From Longimicrobiales bacterium (lineage in GTDB: Bacteria; Gemmatimonadota; Gemmatimonadetes; Longimicrobiales; RSA9), in assembly GCA_035764935.1 (NCBI GenBank), contig DASTYK010000051.1, positions 1 to 56,026 of the forward strand: a stretch of 56,026 bases of DNA. Reading direction: 5' to 3'. Of the stretch, positions 36,040 through 44,327 are shown piece by piece. Below the pieces are notes generated by a model. The model was not told the DNA's origin and made no database searches. It was given only the letters and a program-made list of their open reading frames with translations. Position 1 is the stretch's first letter. Every line of letters begins with the position of its first letter. The position numbers and the translations under genes are program-made.

Positions 36040-37161
36040 ATGCCGACCGCAGACCTGCACGCCACGGTGCGCGCCGCGCTGCGCGCACCGGCTGACGCAG
36101 CACCCGTCGAGCAGGAATTCGACGCACTCGCACTCCGCATCTTCCGCCACCAGTTCGAGCACAACGCGCCCTACCGCGCATACTGCGAGCGGCGCGGCCG
36201 CACGCCTGCGGATGTCTCGCACTGGACAGCGATCCCGCCCGTCCCGGTCGCCGCCTTCCGTGAGGTGCCGCTGGTGGCGGGTGACGCGCGCGACGCACGC
36301 GTCGTGTTCCGAACGAGCGGTACCACGGCAGGCGCTGAACGCCGGGGGACGCATTACCTGATCGATCCGTCGATTTATCAGGCATCGCTGGTGCCAACCT
36401 TCACGGCATACCTGCTGCCTGACGGCGCGCGCCCCGACATGCTGGCGCTGATCCCCCCGCGGCCGCAGATGCCCGACTCCTCCCTCGCATACATGATCGA
36501 CGTGGTGATCCGGCGGCTCGGGGGAGAACACAGCACGTACGCGGTCGATGCCGCGACGGGGATCGACTATCCCGCTGCAGCAGCATGGCTCGAGGCGGCG
36601 TCGGAGCGGGATCGCCCGGTCGCGTTGCTGGGGACGTCGTTTTCCTTCGTGCATCTGCTGGACGAGCTGGCCGGCAAGGGCGATCGCTTCCATCTGCCGG
36701 CAGGCTCCCGGCTGATGGACACGGGCGGCTACAAGGGGCGCAGCAGGGACGTGCCCGCCGAAGAGCTGCACAGGCTGTACGGCGAGTACCTGGGAATCGA
36801 GTCCGCATACTGCATCAACGAGTACGGCATGACCGAGCTGTGCTCACAGTACTACGACGCCACGCTGCGGGACGCAGTGCGCGGCGAGACAGGGCGACCA
36901 CGTCGGAAGCAGGGTCCCCCCTGGCTGCGTGCGCGCGTGCTCGATCCCGACACGCTCGAACCGCTGCCGCCCGGCGATGTCGGGATTCTCGCGCACTACG
37001 ACCTGGCAAACGTCGACAGCGTCCTCGCAATCCTGACAGAGGACCTCGGGCGCGAGGTGGAGGACGGGGTCGTCGTGCTGGGCCGTGCACAGGGTGCAAT
37101 GCCGCGCGGCTGCTCGATCGCACTGGACGACCTGCTCAGCGCGAACCGGCACGACAGATGA
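36040..37161 (+). CDS. luxE: LuxE-like acyl-protein synthetase
   Basis: A 373-residue member of the acyl-protein synthetase (LuxE) family, which activates fatty acids with ATP and carries the acyl group on a Cys before passing it to LuxC. The AMP-binding-type loop FRTSGTTAG lies near residue 90, MDTGGYKGRSR near 228 and NEYGMTELCSQYY near 258. The acyl-accepting Cys of LuxE is in a C-terminal RGCS motif; here it is Cys358 (PRGCSIALDDLL). The gene overlaps the luxC-like start (ATGA). No luxA or luxB is nearby, so the aldehyde made is not for light emission in this locus. Confidence 0.8.
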   Translation: MPTADLHATVRAALRAPADAAPVEQEFDALALRIFRHQFEHNAPYRAYCERRGRTPADVSHWTAIPPVPVAAFREVPLVAGDARDARVVFRTSGTTAGAERRGTHYLIDPSIYQASLVPTFTAYLLPDGARPDMLALIPPRPQMPDSSLAYMIDVVIRRLGGEHSTYAVDAATGIDYPAAAAWLEAASERDRPVALLGTSFSFVHLLDELAGKGDRFHLPAGSRLMDTGGYKGRSRDVPAEELHRLYGEYLGIESAYCINEYGMTELCSQYYDATLRDAVRGETGRPRRKQGPPWLRARVLDPDTLEPLPPGDVGILAHYDLANVDSVLAILTEDLGREVEDGVVVLGRAQGAMPRGCSIALDDLLSANRHDR

Positions 37162-38543
37162 TCATCCGGGCGTATCACCTGCCGGGATTCGCCGACGCGG
37201 ATGTCGCGAAGTGGGATGAGCGGCCGGCAGGCGGCGCGCGCCTGCTGATCCCGCATCTCCAACCCGGGGACGTGCAGCAAGTCGCAGCGCGACTGCGCGA
37301 GGCACAGGCCCGCCTGCGAGAGCGCAGCGTCGACTCCATCGTCGATGCAATCGACCGGGTCGCCCACCGGCTGCTCGATCGCGGCGATCCGCTTCGCACT
37401 GCTGCCGACGCCGCACTGCCTCCGCTGACCGGCTACTCCCCCGCCATGATCGAGCACATCCTGGACGGCATGGCCGCGGACTGGAGGCGCCCGGCCCTGG
37501 AGCGGCTCCTGGAGGCCGAGCTGGACGGAATCGACATCCTCGACCGGCCGGTCGAGCGGCGCGGCCGGCGGGTGATCGCCATGCCGCATCCGTTGCTGCT
37601 GCACGTCTTCGCAGGAAACATCCCCGGCGTCGCGGTGACCTCGCTCGTGCGTGCCCTGCTCGTGCGAGCCGCCAGCCTCGGCAAAACAGCGGAGGGCGAG
37701 CCGCTGCTGCCCGCCCTGTTCGCGCAGGCGCTCGCCCAGCAGGACAGCACCATCGGGGACGCGCTGGCAGTCACGTACTGGAGCGGTGGTGACCAGGCGA
37801 TCGAGGACGTCGCGTTCCGGGAGGCGGACGCGATCGTCGTGTACGGCGGTGCCCAGGCTCTCGGGGACATCCGCCGGCGCGCCCCGGCGCACGTGCCCAT
37901 CCTCGACCACGGCCCACGCCTCTCCGTCGGCTTCATCGCGCGAGACGCGTTCGCCGACGGCATCCCCGCCGACCGCGTCGCCCGCGATGTCGCACGAGCC
38001 GTGGCAACCTTCGATCAGCAGGGCTGCGTCTCCCCGCACGCCGTGTACGTCGAGTCGTCGATTGCCGACGCCGTGCGGTTCGGCAGGCTGGTCGTCGAGG
38101 CCCTGGCCGAGCTGGAAGCAGACCTGCCCCGCGGCGCTCTCACGGCCGATGAGGCCGCAGCAGTTCGTGAGACACGCACACGCGCGGAGTTCGCAGCCTT
38201 TGCAGGCGGAACGACCGAGCTGCTGTCGCCACCCGACGCCCCGTTCACCCTGGTCCTCCACCAGGCCACCGGCTTCGAGCCGTCCTGCCTGCAGCGTACG
38301 ATTCACCTGTACGCCGTCCCCGCCATTGACGACGCACTGGCAGTGCTCGCCCCCCACCGCGCGCTGCTGCAGTCGGCTGCCGTTGCCGGCGGTGACGACG
38401 CGCTGCTGTGCCGTATTGCACAATCCGGCTTCACCCGGATCACGTCTTTTGCGCACATGGCATGGCCCGATCCTGCCGGCCACCATGATGGCCGCGGCCC
38501 GCTCTGCGAGCTCGTGCGGCTGGTCGCCGTCGAAGCTCCGTAA
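37158..38543 (+). CDS. luxC: LuxC-like acyl-CoA/acyl-protein reductase
   Basis: A 461-residue NADPH-dependent long-chain acyl reductase of the LuxC family, of the aldehyde dehydrogenase fold. The catalytic Cys is Cys290 in FDQQGCVSPHAVYVE, the family's hallmark; HVFAGNIPGVAV (149-160) and VYGGAQALGDIR match the cofactor-binding region. With LuxE it should reduce a fatty acid to its aldehyde. Length is slightly below the 475-490 of bioluminescent bacteria. ATG 37158 overlaps the luxE-like stop; the longer open frame from 36585 is antisense-like noise. The 288-base region downstream contains no gene. Confidence 0.82.
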   Translation: MIIRAYHLPGFADADVAKWDERPAGGARLLIPHLQPGDVQQVAARLREAQARLRERSVDSIVDAIDRVAHRLLDRGDPLRTAADAALPPLTGYSPAMIEHILDGMAADWRRPALERLLEAELDGIDILDRPVERRGRRVIAMPHPLLLHVFAGNIPGVAVTSLVRALLVRAASLGKTAEGEPLLPALFAQALAQQDSTIGDALAVTYWSGGDQAIEDVAFREADAIVVYGGAQALGDIRRRAPAHVPILDHGPRLSVGFIARDAFADGIPADRVARDVARAVATFDQQGCVSPHAVYVESSIADAVRFGRLVVEALAELEADLPRGALTADEAAAVRETRTRAEFAAFAGGTTELLSPPDAPFTLVLHQATGFEPSCLQRTIHLYAVPAIDDALAVLAPHRALLQSAAVAGGDDALLCRIAQSGFTRITSFAHMAWPDPAGHHDGRGPLCELVRLVAVEAP

Positions 38544-38649
38544 CCAACTGTCGGACCGTAATTTATCGTCTTTGGCCTGCCGTGAGGACAGGACTGTCAC
38601 ACGAGCAGGGCATGTTGCGGCCCTGGCCGGCAGTGTTGCGTCGAGGGCG

Positions 38650-38726
38650 CAAAAACTTTTCGGACTTGACAAATTTTTCGCTCCTCCCAAGCTGCACTTT
38701 CAACACCAGTTGCGGGGTTATCCACA
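38650..38726. promoter_or_regulatory. AT-rich patch with a TTGACA hexamer and a consensus DnaA box
   Basis: Within the longest gene-free stretch (38544-38831), an unusually AT-rich segment (about 38650-38680, containing aaaaactttt and aaattttt) includes TTGACA at 38666-38671. A perfect DnaA-box consensus, TTATCCACA, lies at 38718-38726. No clear -10 box occurs at 16-18 bases from TTGACA. It may be the promoter region of the lytic transglycosylase gene with DnaA control. There is no cluster of further boxes and no dnaA or dnaN, so an origin is not supported. Confidence 0.4.
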
Positions 38727-38831
38727 GTTTCTGGCCCGTGCAGGTACAGCGCTTGCCATCCCGAGTCACCCGGCGATCCGCGTCGTGCGTTCCCCGGGCG
38801 GCGGCGGGTCCGGAGCTGAAGGAGGTCCCGG

Positions 38832-39548
38832 ATGTGGAGTGAGATGCGATACCTGGCGAAGCTGGTGCTGGATGTTCTGAGGCCGCACCGGCCGGAGCAG
38901 GCGCGTGGGCCGCGGCGAGTCCGACCGGTGTTCGGCATGCTGCTGCTGGGCGCGATCGTGCTGGTGTTCGCCGGCTGGCTGGGCGCCGACACGATCAGGG
39001 CCGACGTGCCGGCCGTGACGATTCTGAAGGAGCGGGTCGCGGATGTCGGTGCGGCCTACGACCGAGTGGAGCGTTCGTACGAGCGGGACGTTGCCCCGAT
39101 CGAGCGGGTGCTGCTGCAGTACCGGAACGAGCCCGAGCTGGTGCGGCGCATTGCCGTTTCGCTGGTGCGAGAGGGTCGCAGGACGGGTATCGAGCCGCGT
39201 CTGCTGCTTGCGGTGCTGCTGGTCGAGAACCCGTGGCTGAACCCGACGGCGGAAAGCTTCGTCGGTGCGCGTGGCCTGATGCAGGTGATGCCGCTGCATC
39301 GTGGTCAGTGGGGGTGTGGCGACTCACTGGAGGACGTGGAGTCGAACATCTGTCACGGCGCGAAGATCTTTGCCTCGTACCTGAGCTCGGAAAAGGGCAA
39401 CGTGGAGCGGGCCCTGCTGCGCTACAACGGGTGTGTGCGCGGCACGAACACGCCGAACTGCCACACGTACCCGAACCACGTATTTGCGCGTGCGGGTCGG
39501 GCGAGCATCATGGCGTGGCGCGGTGCAGGTCGAGCGGCGGCTCCGTAG
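38832..39548 (+). CDS. Membrane-anchored lytic transglycosylase (SLT domain)
   Basis: A 238-residue protein with an N-terminal membrane anchor (about 33-53), a short helical stalk (60-95) and a compact SLT/GH23 domain. The catalytic Glu is in LLLAVLLVENPWLNP, followed by SFVGARGLMQVMP and, near the C-terminus, ALLRYNGC. Two Cys pairs (CGDS/NICHG and NGCVRG/NCHTY) could form disulfides in the periplasm. The start at 38832 has a strong GAAGGAGG. It converges with the Wzi-like gene across 12 bases containing a repeat of GCTCAGCGCA. Confidence 0.85.
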   Translation: MWSEMRYLAKLVLDVLRPHRPEQARGPRRVRPVFGMLLLGAIVLVFAGWLGADTIRADVPAVTILKERVADVGAAYDRVERSYERDVAPIERVLLQYRNEPELVRRIAVSLVREGRRTGIEPRLLLAVLLVENPWLNPTAESFVGARGLMQVMPLHRGQWGCGDSLEDVESNICHGAKIFASYLSSEKGNVERALLRYNGCVRGTNTPNCHTYPNHVFARAGRASIMAWRGAGRAAAP

Positions 39549-39560
39549 CTCAGCGCAAGC

Positions 39561-41177
39561 TCAGCGCAGCACGCCGAAGGTATAGCGGAGCTGAAGCCGG
39601 GCCGTGGTTTCCTGCCAGCCGGCGCCGTCCTCATGGGCGGCGCCGGCGCTCATTTCCAGCCGGTCGGCGAGCCGCCATGCGACGTCCAGCGCTGAGCCCG
39701 CGGCGAGGCCCTCGTGCTCGGGCGCGTAGAGGTTTTCCGGACCCCGGTCGAAAAGCCAGGTCGCAGCGCGCAGGCGCAGTCGGGCATCGAGGAGGTCCAG
39801 GGATGCGTGGCCGTAGGCACCCTGGCCGTGTCCCCCGATGGGATGCCCGAGGGCGCGACGCCGGTGCGTCCAGCCGCCGCTCAGGGCGTAGTTGCGGTAC
39901 CAGATGGGGTTCTTGTCGCTCGCCCCGGAGAAGTAGACGTACTCCGCTCCGATGCCGAGCGCCGGCAGCCCCGGCACGAACGGCAGTCGCACGCCGGCGA
40001 TGATCGCGGGTGCGCGCCAGTACGCGCCGGATGCGTCGTCGAAGCCGTGCTCGAAGTAGAGCGCGAGCGGCAGCGCGCCGAGGGGCGGACGCCAGCTCAC
40101 GTTCCAGCCGAACACCTCGTTGCTCCACTCGCCTTCACCATCGACGGACGGGTCGCCGAGCACCATCTGCCAGAGTCGAGATGCCGTCACGGGAGCGGCG
40201 TTGTCGCCACCGAACATGACGGCGCGCGTGGCGCCCATGCTGAGCCGCTCGTGCGGTGCAATGGAGATGCGCATCGCGCCGAGCCACGGATCGCTGACGC
40301 CGGTGGAGTCGCCGTTCTCGGCGCGGCTCAGGAACAGTTCGGCGTCGAATGGGCCGAGATGGCGGAAGATCCAGGGCAGAGTGATGGGCCGGGACAGGTG
40401 AATACCGCCGCCATCGAAGGTGTGCCCATCCGCCAGGGTGATCGCCCCGCTCTCGGGTGCGCCGAAGCCGAGTGTGCGCCGCCCGCCCCACAGGGTGACC
40501 GGTCCGGCCGCGACGACGGCGTAGGCGGCCGGTACTTCGACGTCGTCGGAGCGCGTCACCACCTGTGCCTCGAAGCCGAAGCGCGCCAGCGCGCCGTGGG
40601 CGCGCACGCCCGCACCCGCCCAGGTGTCGTCATCCAGTGGGCTGGTGCCGCTCCATGCGATCGGCGGCTCGTCGTAGCCGATGCCGGTGCCGACGAGCCC
40701 CTCCGCGTGGGCGGCGGCGGCCGTTGCGCCAGGAACGATGAATGGTGACTGCCCCGTGCCGGCACGTTCGCCGGCCAAGGTGAGCGGTGTCGTGCCGTAC
40801 TCGTCCTGCAGCAGCCGCAGCCAGCTGGATGCGAGCTCGCGCAGCGCCGGGTCCTCGGCATGGTCAGCGGCGCGCTGGAAGACCTCGGCGACCTCGACGA
40901 GCCGGGGTGTCCGCCGACCGACGTCGTGGCCCGGCAGTCCGAGGCCGGCGGCCGTGAGTCTCCGCAGTGCGCCGACGGCCCAGTGGGAGTGGGGCAGGTA
41001 CGGCGCGGGCTGCTGGAGCGCGGGCTGCTGGAGCTCGGGCTGCTGGAGCTCGGGCTGAGCCGGTGCGCTCTCCTGTGCGGCGGCGGGCACGGCCATGAGC
41101 GCGGTGATGACGACCGCGGCGGCGATCCGTGCGGATGCGGCGGCACTCGACGGAAGACTGCCCATGGCTGCCGTCAC
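39561..41177 (-). CDS. Wzi-like outer-membrane beta-barrel (capsule assembly family)
   Basis: A 538-residue exported protein. The signal peptide (about 1-35, ending PAAAQ) is followed by a Gln/Pro-rich repeat (positions about 40-57), an alpha-helical region (60-125) and a beta-barrel (about 165-538) with alternating polar and hydrophobic residues, ending TFGVLR. IWYRNYALSGGWTHRRRALGHPIGG resembles the conserved Wzi segment, here shown in parts: RNYALSGGWTH and ALGHPIGGHG. Wzi anchors capsular polysaccharide at the cell surface. Start: GTG 41177 overlaps the flavoprotein stop (GTGA); ATG 41165 is the alternative. No other capsule gene is nearby, so the role is inferred from family only. Confidence 0.65.
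   Translation of the reverse strand: MTAAMGSLPSSAAASARIAAAVVITALMAVPAAAQESAPAQPELQQPELQQPALQQPAPYLPHSHWAVGALRRLTAAGLGLPGHDVGRRTPRLVEVAEVFQRAADHAEDPALRELASSWLRLLQDEYGTTPLTLAGERAGTGQSPFIVPGATAAAAHAEGLVGTGIGYDEPPIAWSGTSPLDDDTWAGAGVRAHGALARFGFEAQVVTRSDDVEVPAAYAVVAAGPVTLWGGRRTLGFGAPESGAITLADGHTFDGGGIHLSRPITLPWIFRHLGPFDAELFLSRAENGDSTGVSDPWLGAMRISIAPHERLSMGATRAVMFGGDNAAPVTASRLWQMVLGDPSVDGEGEWSNEVFGWNVSWRPPLGALPLALYFEHGFDDASGAYWRAPAIIAGVRLPFVPGLPALGIGAEYVYFSGASDKNPIWYRNYALSGGWTHRRRALGHPIGGHGQGAYGHASLDLLDARLRLRAATWLFDRGPENLYAPEHEGLAAGSALDVAWRLADRLEMSAGAAHEDGAGWQETTARLQLRYTFGVLR
41005..41057 (-). repeat. 15-bp in-frame tandem repeat in the Wzi-like gene
   Basis: Three and a half copies of a 15-base unit (GCGGGCTGCTGGAGC on the + strand, with g/t at the first base) encode a five-residue repeat of the form Pro-Glu/Ala-Leu-Gln-Gln just after the signal peptide. 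Copy number can change by slippage without shifting frame. Confidence 0.85.
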
Positions 41178-42088
41178 ACGCGCCTGGAGTCGGGCAGGAG
41201 ACTGCGATGAATGCTGAGCGCGGCGCGCACGCCGTCGGCGGCGGCCGTGACCGCGAGGTGAGGATGCCCCGTGATGTCACCGGCAGCGTGCACGCCCCGA
41301 ACGGTCGTTTCCTGGCCGCGGTCGACCTGGAGGTAGCCGTGGTCGTCGTATGCGCATGCGAGCTGGTCGGCGATGTCGCTGCGGGGGCGGGTCCCGACAT
41401 CGAAGAAGATCGCGTCGAGCATGATCGGTTCGCCGCCGTCCGTGTCGACGTGCGAGACCCGGGGGCCCGTGCCGTGCACCATGGTCAGGCGTTCCGTGCG
41501 CAGTTGCACGTGCTCGGTTGTCAGCACGCTGAGCGCACTGTCGGTCAGGTCCGGCCGTGTGCCGTTCGTCAGCAGCATCACCTCGTCCGCCCAGGTCTGC
41601 AGGTAGAGTGCGAGGTTTGCGGCCGCGCGCTGCGCGCCGATCACGCCCACGCGGCAGCCGCTCACGGAGGGGCCATCGCAGTCAGGGCAGTGAAAGACGG
41701 AGGTGCCGTAATAGGCGTCCAGCCCGGGCACGGCGGGCAGCTCATCGATGAGCCCGTAGGCGAGAACGATCCGGCGCGCCTCGCAGCGGTCGCCGTTCTC
41801 CGTCTGGACGTGAAAGGCGTCGCGCGCGCCGCTGACGCGCGTAACCTTCTGCGAGACCCGGGTCGCGCCGGCACCGATCGCCTGCTCGTAGAGTCGGCGC
41901 CGGAGCTCGGTGGGCGTGGGGTCGACGAGCCCCGGGTAGCCGTGCACGGCCCACGCCTCCTCGTTGCGCGGCTCGGCACTGTCGTAGACAAGGACGCGGC
42001 GGCGGTAGCGGGCGAGCCAGAGGGCGGCGGACAGGCCTGCCATGCCGCCGCCCACGACGACGGCGTCCCACGTGGCGGCGTCAGCCAT
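41174..42088 (-). CDS. Thioredoxin-reductase-like FAD/NAD(P) oxidoreductase
   Basis: A 304-residue flavoprotein with the thioredoxin reductase layout: FAD-binding VVVGGGMAGLSAAL (10-23), redox Cys pair in FHCPDCDG (about 131-138; typical TrxR has CATCDG), NAD(P)-binding VGVIGAQRAA (note Gln-Arg in place of the usual GxGxxG) and C-terminal FAD motif GVHAAGDITGHPH. The weakened NADP-binding motif suggests an unusual electron donor or a ferredoxin-dependent relative. Its start overlaps the histidine kinase stop by 8 bases and its stop overlaps the Wzi-like start. It could supply redox power to envelope disulfide systems, but no thioredoxin is adjacent. Confidence 0.75.
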   Translation of the reverse strand: MADAATWDAVVVGGGMAGLSAALWLARYRRRVLVYDSAEPRNEEAWAVHGYPGLVDPTPTELRRRLYEQAIGAGATRVSQKVTRVSGARDAFHVQTENGDRCEARRIVLAYGLIDELPAVPGLDAYYGTSVFHCPDCDGPSVSGCRVGVIGAQRAAANLALYLQTWADEVMLLTNGTRPDLTDSALSVLTTEHVQLRTERLTMVHGTGPRVSHVDTDGGEPIMLDAIFFDVGTRPRSDIADQLACAYDDHGYLQVDRGQETTVRGVHAAGDITGHPHLAVTAAADGVRAALSIHRSLLPDSRRV

Positions 42089-43571
42089 TCACTCCGGATG
42101 CGCCGTGGCCCGCCGTGGCCGTCGCGGGGATCTGCTCGGCGCGCGCGGGCAGCCAGACCCGGAACAGTGCGCCCTTGCCGACCTCGCTCTCCACCTCGAT
42201 GCGCCCGCCGTGCGCCTCGACGACGTCGTTGGCAATCGCGAGTCCGAGGCCGGCGCCGGTGCTTCGCGCGGCTTCTCCGACCTGGTAATACTTGTCGAAG
42301 ATGTGTGGCCGCTGGTCGTCGGGAATGCCGCTGCCGGTGTCCGACACCTCGATGACGACGAAGTTGTCCGGCGCGCGACGCACGCTGAGCTGGATGCTGC
42401 CGCCTTCAGGCGTGAACTTGATCGCGTTCGACATCAGGTTGCCGAGCACCTGGTCACGCAACCGGGTCGCATCCGCCGGGATGGATTCCGGGACGTTGAT
42501 CCCGACGTCCACGTCGAACTCGATGCCCTTCTGACGGCACAGGACGTCGAAGGCCCGCTGCACGCTCTCGATCATCTCGCGGAGCGGCACCGACTGGATC
42601 TCCAGGCGCAGCCCGCCCGCCTCCAGTCGGCTGACGTCGAGCAGCTCGTTGACCAGCTGGGCCAGTGCCCGCGTCTGCTCGCGAATCGACGCCACGGCCA
42701 CTTCCTGCTTGTCGGTGATCTCGCCGAGCAGCCGTTCGTCGAGCAGCTCCGCATACCCGGAGATCACGTTGATCGGGGTCTTCAGCTCGTGCGTCGCGAT
42801 GCTCATGAACTCGGCCTTCATGCGGTCGAGCTCCTGCAGCCGCTGGCTCATCCAGAGGAAGGAGCGGGCGAGGTCGCCGATCTCGTCCGGTCGATTGTAG
42901 GGGAGGTCCGGCGGCGCCGGGTGGGCCCCATCGGCCACCCTGGTCAGCGCCTCACCCAGGCGGTGCATCGGCGTGAACACCGTCCGGGTCAGCCAGCCGC
43001 CAAGCAGGATCGTGAACACCAGCGCGACCAGCAGCGCCAGCAGCGTGGTGGCCGAGGCCGCCTCGCTGATGTCGCGGGCCCGGTCGAGGTCCGCGGCACT
43101 GCGGGCATAGATCTCCCCCGAGATGCCGTCCAGCGCCGCGGCGGCAGTGACGAAGAGCGGCTTCACCCGCTCGAAGCGGGCGGTCGCCATCTGCGCGCTG
43201 TCGGCGTCGATCAGGGCGAGGATGCGGGCGGTCTCGCTCCGGATGGAATCGAGCGGCACCTGCTCGGTCGCCTCGGCATAGCCCGACACCGCGAGGCTGT
43301 CGAGAAGCGTGGCGGCAGCGGCGGACGCGCTGTCGATCTGTGCGCGCGCGTCGGGATCGAAGGTCGCGATGTAGGAGCGCTCGGCGCGGTCGAGCTCGGC
43401 CAGGCTGGCCTGCAGCTGACCGAGCGCGAGGCTCGCGCTCGCGTGCCGATCGCGCGTGATCACCACGATCTCTTCGAGCCGCCGGTGCTGCGTGATGCCG
43501 TAGACAGCGGGCAACGTCAGCAGCACGGCAATGCCGGCGAGGGTCAGCAGCAGCCGTGTTCGGAGGCTCAT
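42081..43571 (-). CDS. Membrane sensor histidine kinase with CHASE3-like periplasmic domain
   Basis: A 496-residue kinase. Two membrane segments (about 8-25 and 173-195) frame a helical periplasmic domain of about 145 residues that resembles CHASE3/four-helix sensors, followed by HAMP (195-245), the phosphoacceptor box FMSIATHELKTPIN with His261, and an ATPase domain with NLMSNAIKFT, VSDTGSGIPDDQ and GAGLGLAIAN (first Gly of the GTGLGL motif changed). No response regulator is adjacent. It lies 4 bases after the lipoprotein gene in an operon that diverges from the gas vesicle genes, so a link to buoyancy control is possible but unproven. Confidence 0.85.
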   Translation of the reverse strand: MSLRTRLLLTLAGIAVLLTLPAVYGITQHRRLEEIVVITRDRHASASLALGQLQASLAELDRAERSYIATFDPDARAQIDSASAAAATLLDSLAVSGYAEATEQVPLDSIRSETARILALIDADSAQMATARFERVKPLFVTAAAALDGISGEIYARSAADLDRARDISEAASATTLLALLVALVFTILLGGWLTRTVFTPMHRLGEALTRVADGAHPAPPDLPYNRPDEIGDLARSFLWMSQRLQELDRMKAEFMSIATHELKTPINVISGYAELLDERLLGEITDKQEVAVASIREQTRALAQLVNELLDVSRLEAGGLRLEIQSVPLREMIESVQRAFDVLCRQKGIEFDVDVGINVPESIPADATRLRDQVLGNLMSNAIKFTPEGGSIQLSVRRAPDNFVVIEVSDTGSGIPDDQRPHIFDKYYQVGEAARSTGAGLGLAIANDVVEAHGGRIEVESEVGKGALFRVWLPARAEQIPATATAGHGASGVNG

Positions 43572-43575
43572 TCGC

Positions 43576-44163
43576 CTATGGCTTCAGTGTGCGACGAACG
43601 CGTTCCAGCTCCGCCGTGGTGTCGGCAAGCGCCTGTTCCAGCCCGGCGATGCGCTGCATGAGCTGATCGCGCTCGCGCGCGAGCGCGGACAGCTGGGCGG
43701 GCACTGTCTGCCCCGAGTAGCGCGGCAGGGTCCGCGCGACGATGGCTTCCGCCGTGTCACGCGCCGCTTCCGCGGCCTGGCGCTGCTCCTCGAGTGCCCC
43801 CAGCTCGATGGAGACGAGATACATCGTGCGCGCGGCCGGCAGCAGGTACCCGGGCGCATTCGGCAGCCCGATCAGGCGGGCCGAGTAGTCCGAGCTCTGC
43901 CACAGCGACCGATCCGGATTGCGCGGGTCGAGCGTGAGCGCGGCCAGGCCGAGCAGCGCGTGCACGCCGGCGTCGGTGTTCCAGTGTGCGGTATAGACCG
44001 AGTCCAGCACGGCCATGGCGGGGGCGTAATCGCCCGCCTCCGCCAGTGCAAGCGCTGACCGTACCTCATCCTCGGGAGTTCTGCCCGGCAGGGCGGAGCG
44101 CATGGAAGCACACGCGCCGGATCCGATGAGTACAGCCGCCGCAATCCATCGCGATGGCTTCAT
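43576..44163 (-). CDS. Predicted lipoprotein with C-terminal coiled coil
   Basis: A 195-residue lipoprotein: signal MKPSRWIAAAVLIGSGACAS with Cys18 as the probable lipidation site. Residues 35-110 are TPR-like helices (SALALAEAGDYAPAMAVLD resembles a TPR repeat) and residues about 115-195 form a coiled coil (LEEQRQAAEAARDTAEAI and later QRIAGLEQALADTTAEL). GGAGG lies before ATG 44163, which fixes the start over the open frame to 44253. Being first in the operon with a histidine kinase, it may feed the kinase a periplasmic signal. Similar TPR/coiled-coil architecture is seen in many envelope proteins, so the function is unknown. Confidence 0.7.
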   Translation of the reverse strand: MKPSRWIAAAVLIGSGACASMRSALPGRTPEDEVRSALALAEAGDYAPAMAVLDSVYTAHWNTDAGVHALLGLAALTLDPRNPDRSLWQSSDYSARLIGLPNAPGYLLPAARTMYLVSIELGALEEQRQAAEAARDTAEAIVARTLPRYSGQTVPAQLSALARERDQLMQRIAGLEQALADTTAELERVRRTLKP

Positions 44164-44210
44164 GTTAGCTCCTCCACCGACAGCCGCAGCCGCCTCCAGC
44201 GTTTGGTTCG

Positions 44211-44327
44211 CGCGGATGCAATCCGCGGGCCGGGCACCAGCATCGATGCGCATGCTGTGCCCGCAACTTGCATAACCGACAGGTACAAATAGCTTGCGGC
44301 TGTCAATCCGCCAGACCGCAATCGGTC
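44211..44327. promoter_or_regulatory. Divergent control region with three inverted repeats upstream of the gas vesicle operon
   Basis: Three inverted repeats lie between the divergent lipoprotein and gvpF genes. The first is CGCGGAT-gca-ATCCGCG (44211-44227), perfect. The second is GGGCACcAGCAT and ATGCTGTGCCC (44232-44262) with an 8-base loop and one bulge, forming an 11-bp stem. The third is GACCG-caat-CGGTC (44314-44327). The first and third look like operators for dimeric regulators; the second could be an operator or a hairpin that insulates the two promoters. No regulator gene is adjacent, so the binding protein is not known. Confidence 0.5.
44256..44272 (+). promoter_or_regulatory. Sigma-54-like promoter element before the gas vesicle operon
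   Basis: TGTGCCCGcaacTTGCA matches TTGGCACG-N4-TTGCA in most positions: the -12 TTGCA is perfect and the spacing is right, but the first G of the near-invariant -24 GG is T. A start site would fall about 12 bases after the -12 element, giving a leader of about 105 bases to gvpF. Gas vesicle genes of Serratia are known to involve an NtrC-like regulator, and this window has an NtrC-family protein at 29271. The match is imperfect and may be chance. Confidence 0.3.

Noticed and set aside
36040-38543. A bioluminescence operon
   Set aside because: LuxE and LuxC are present but luxA, luxB and luxD are absent from the neighbourhood.
38544-38831. A replication origin
   Set aside because: Only one perfect DnaA box is visible and dnaA, dnaN and other origin neighbours are missing.
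38582-38842. An 86-residue open frame in the longest gene-free region
   Set aside because: It runs through the ribosome binding site and start of the lytic transglycosylase gene, has no ribosome binding site of its own and a low-complexity composition.
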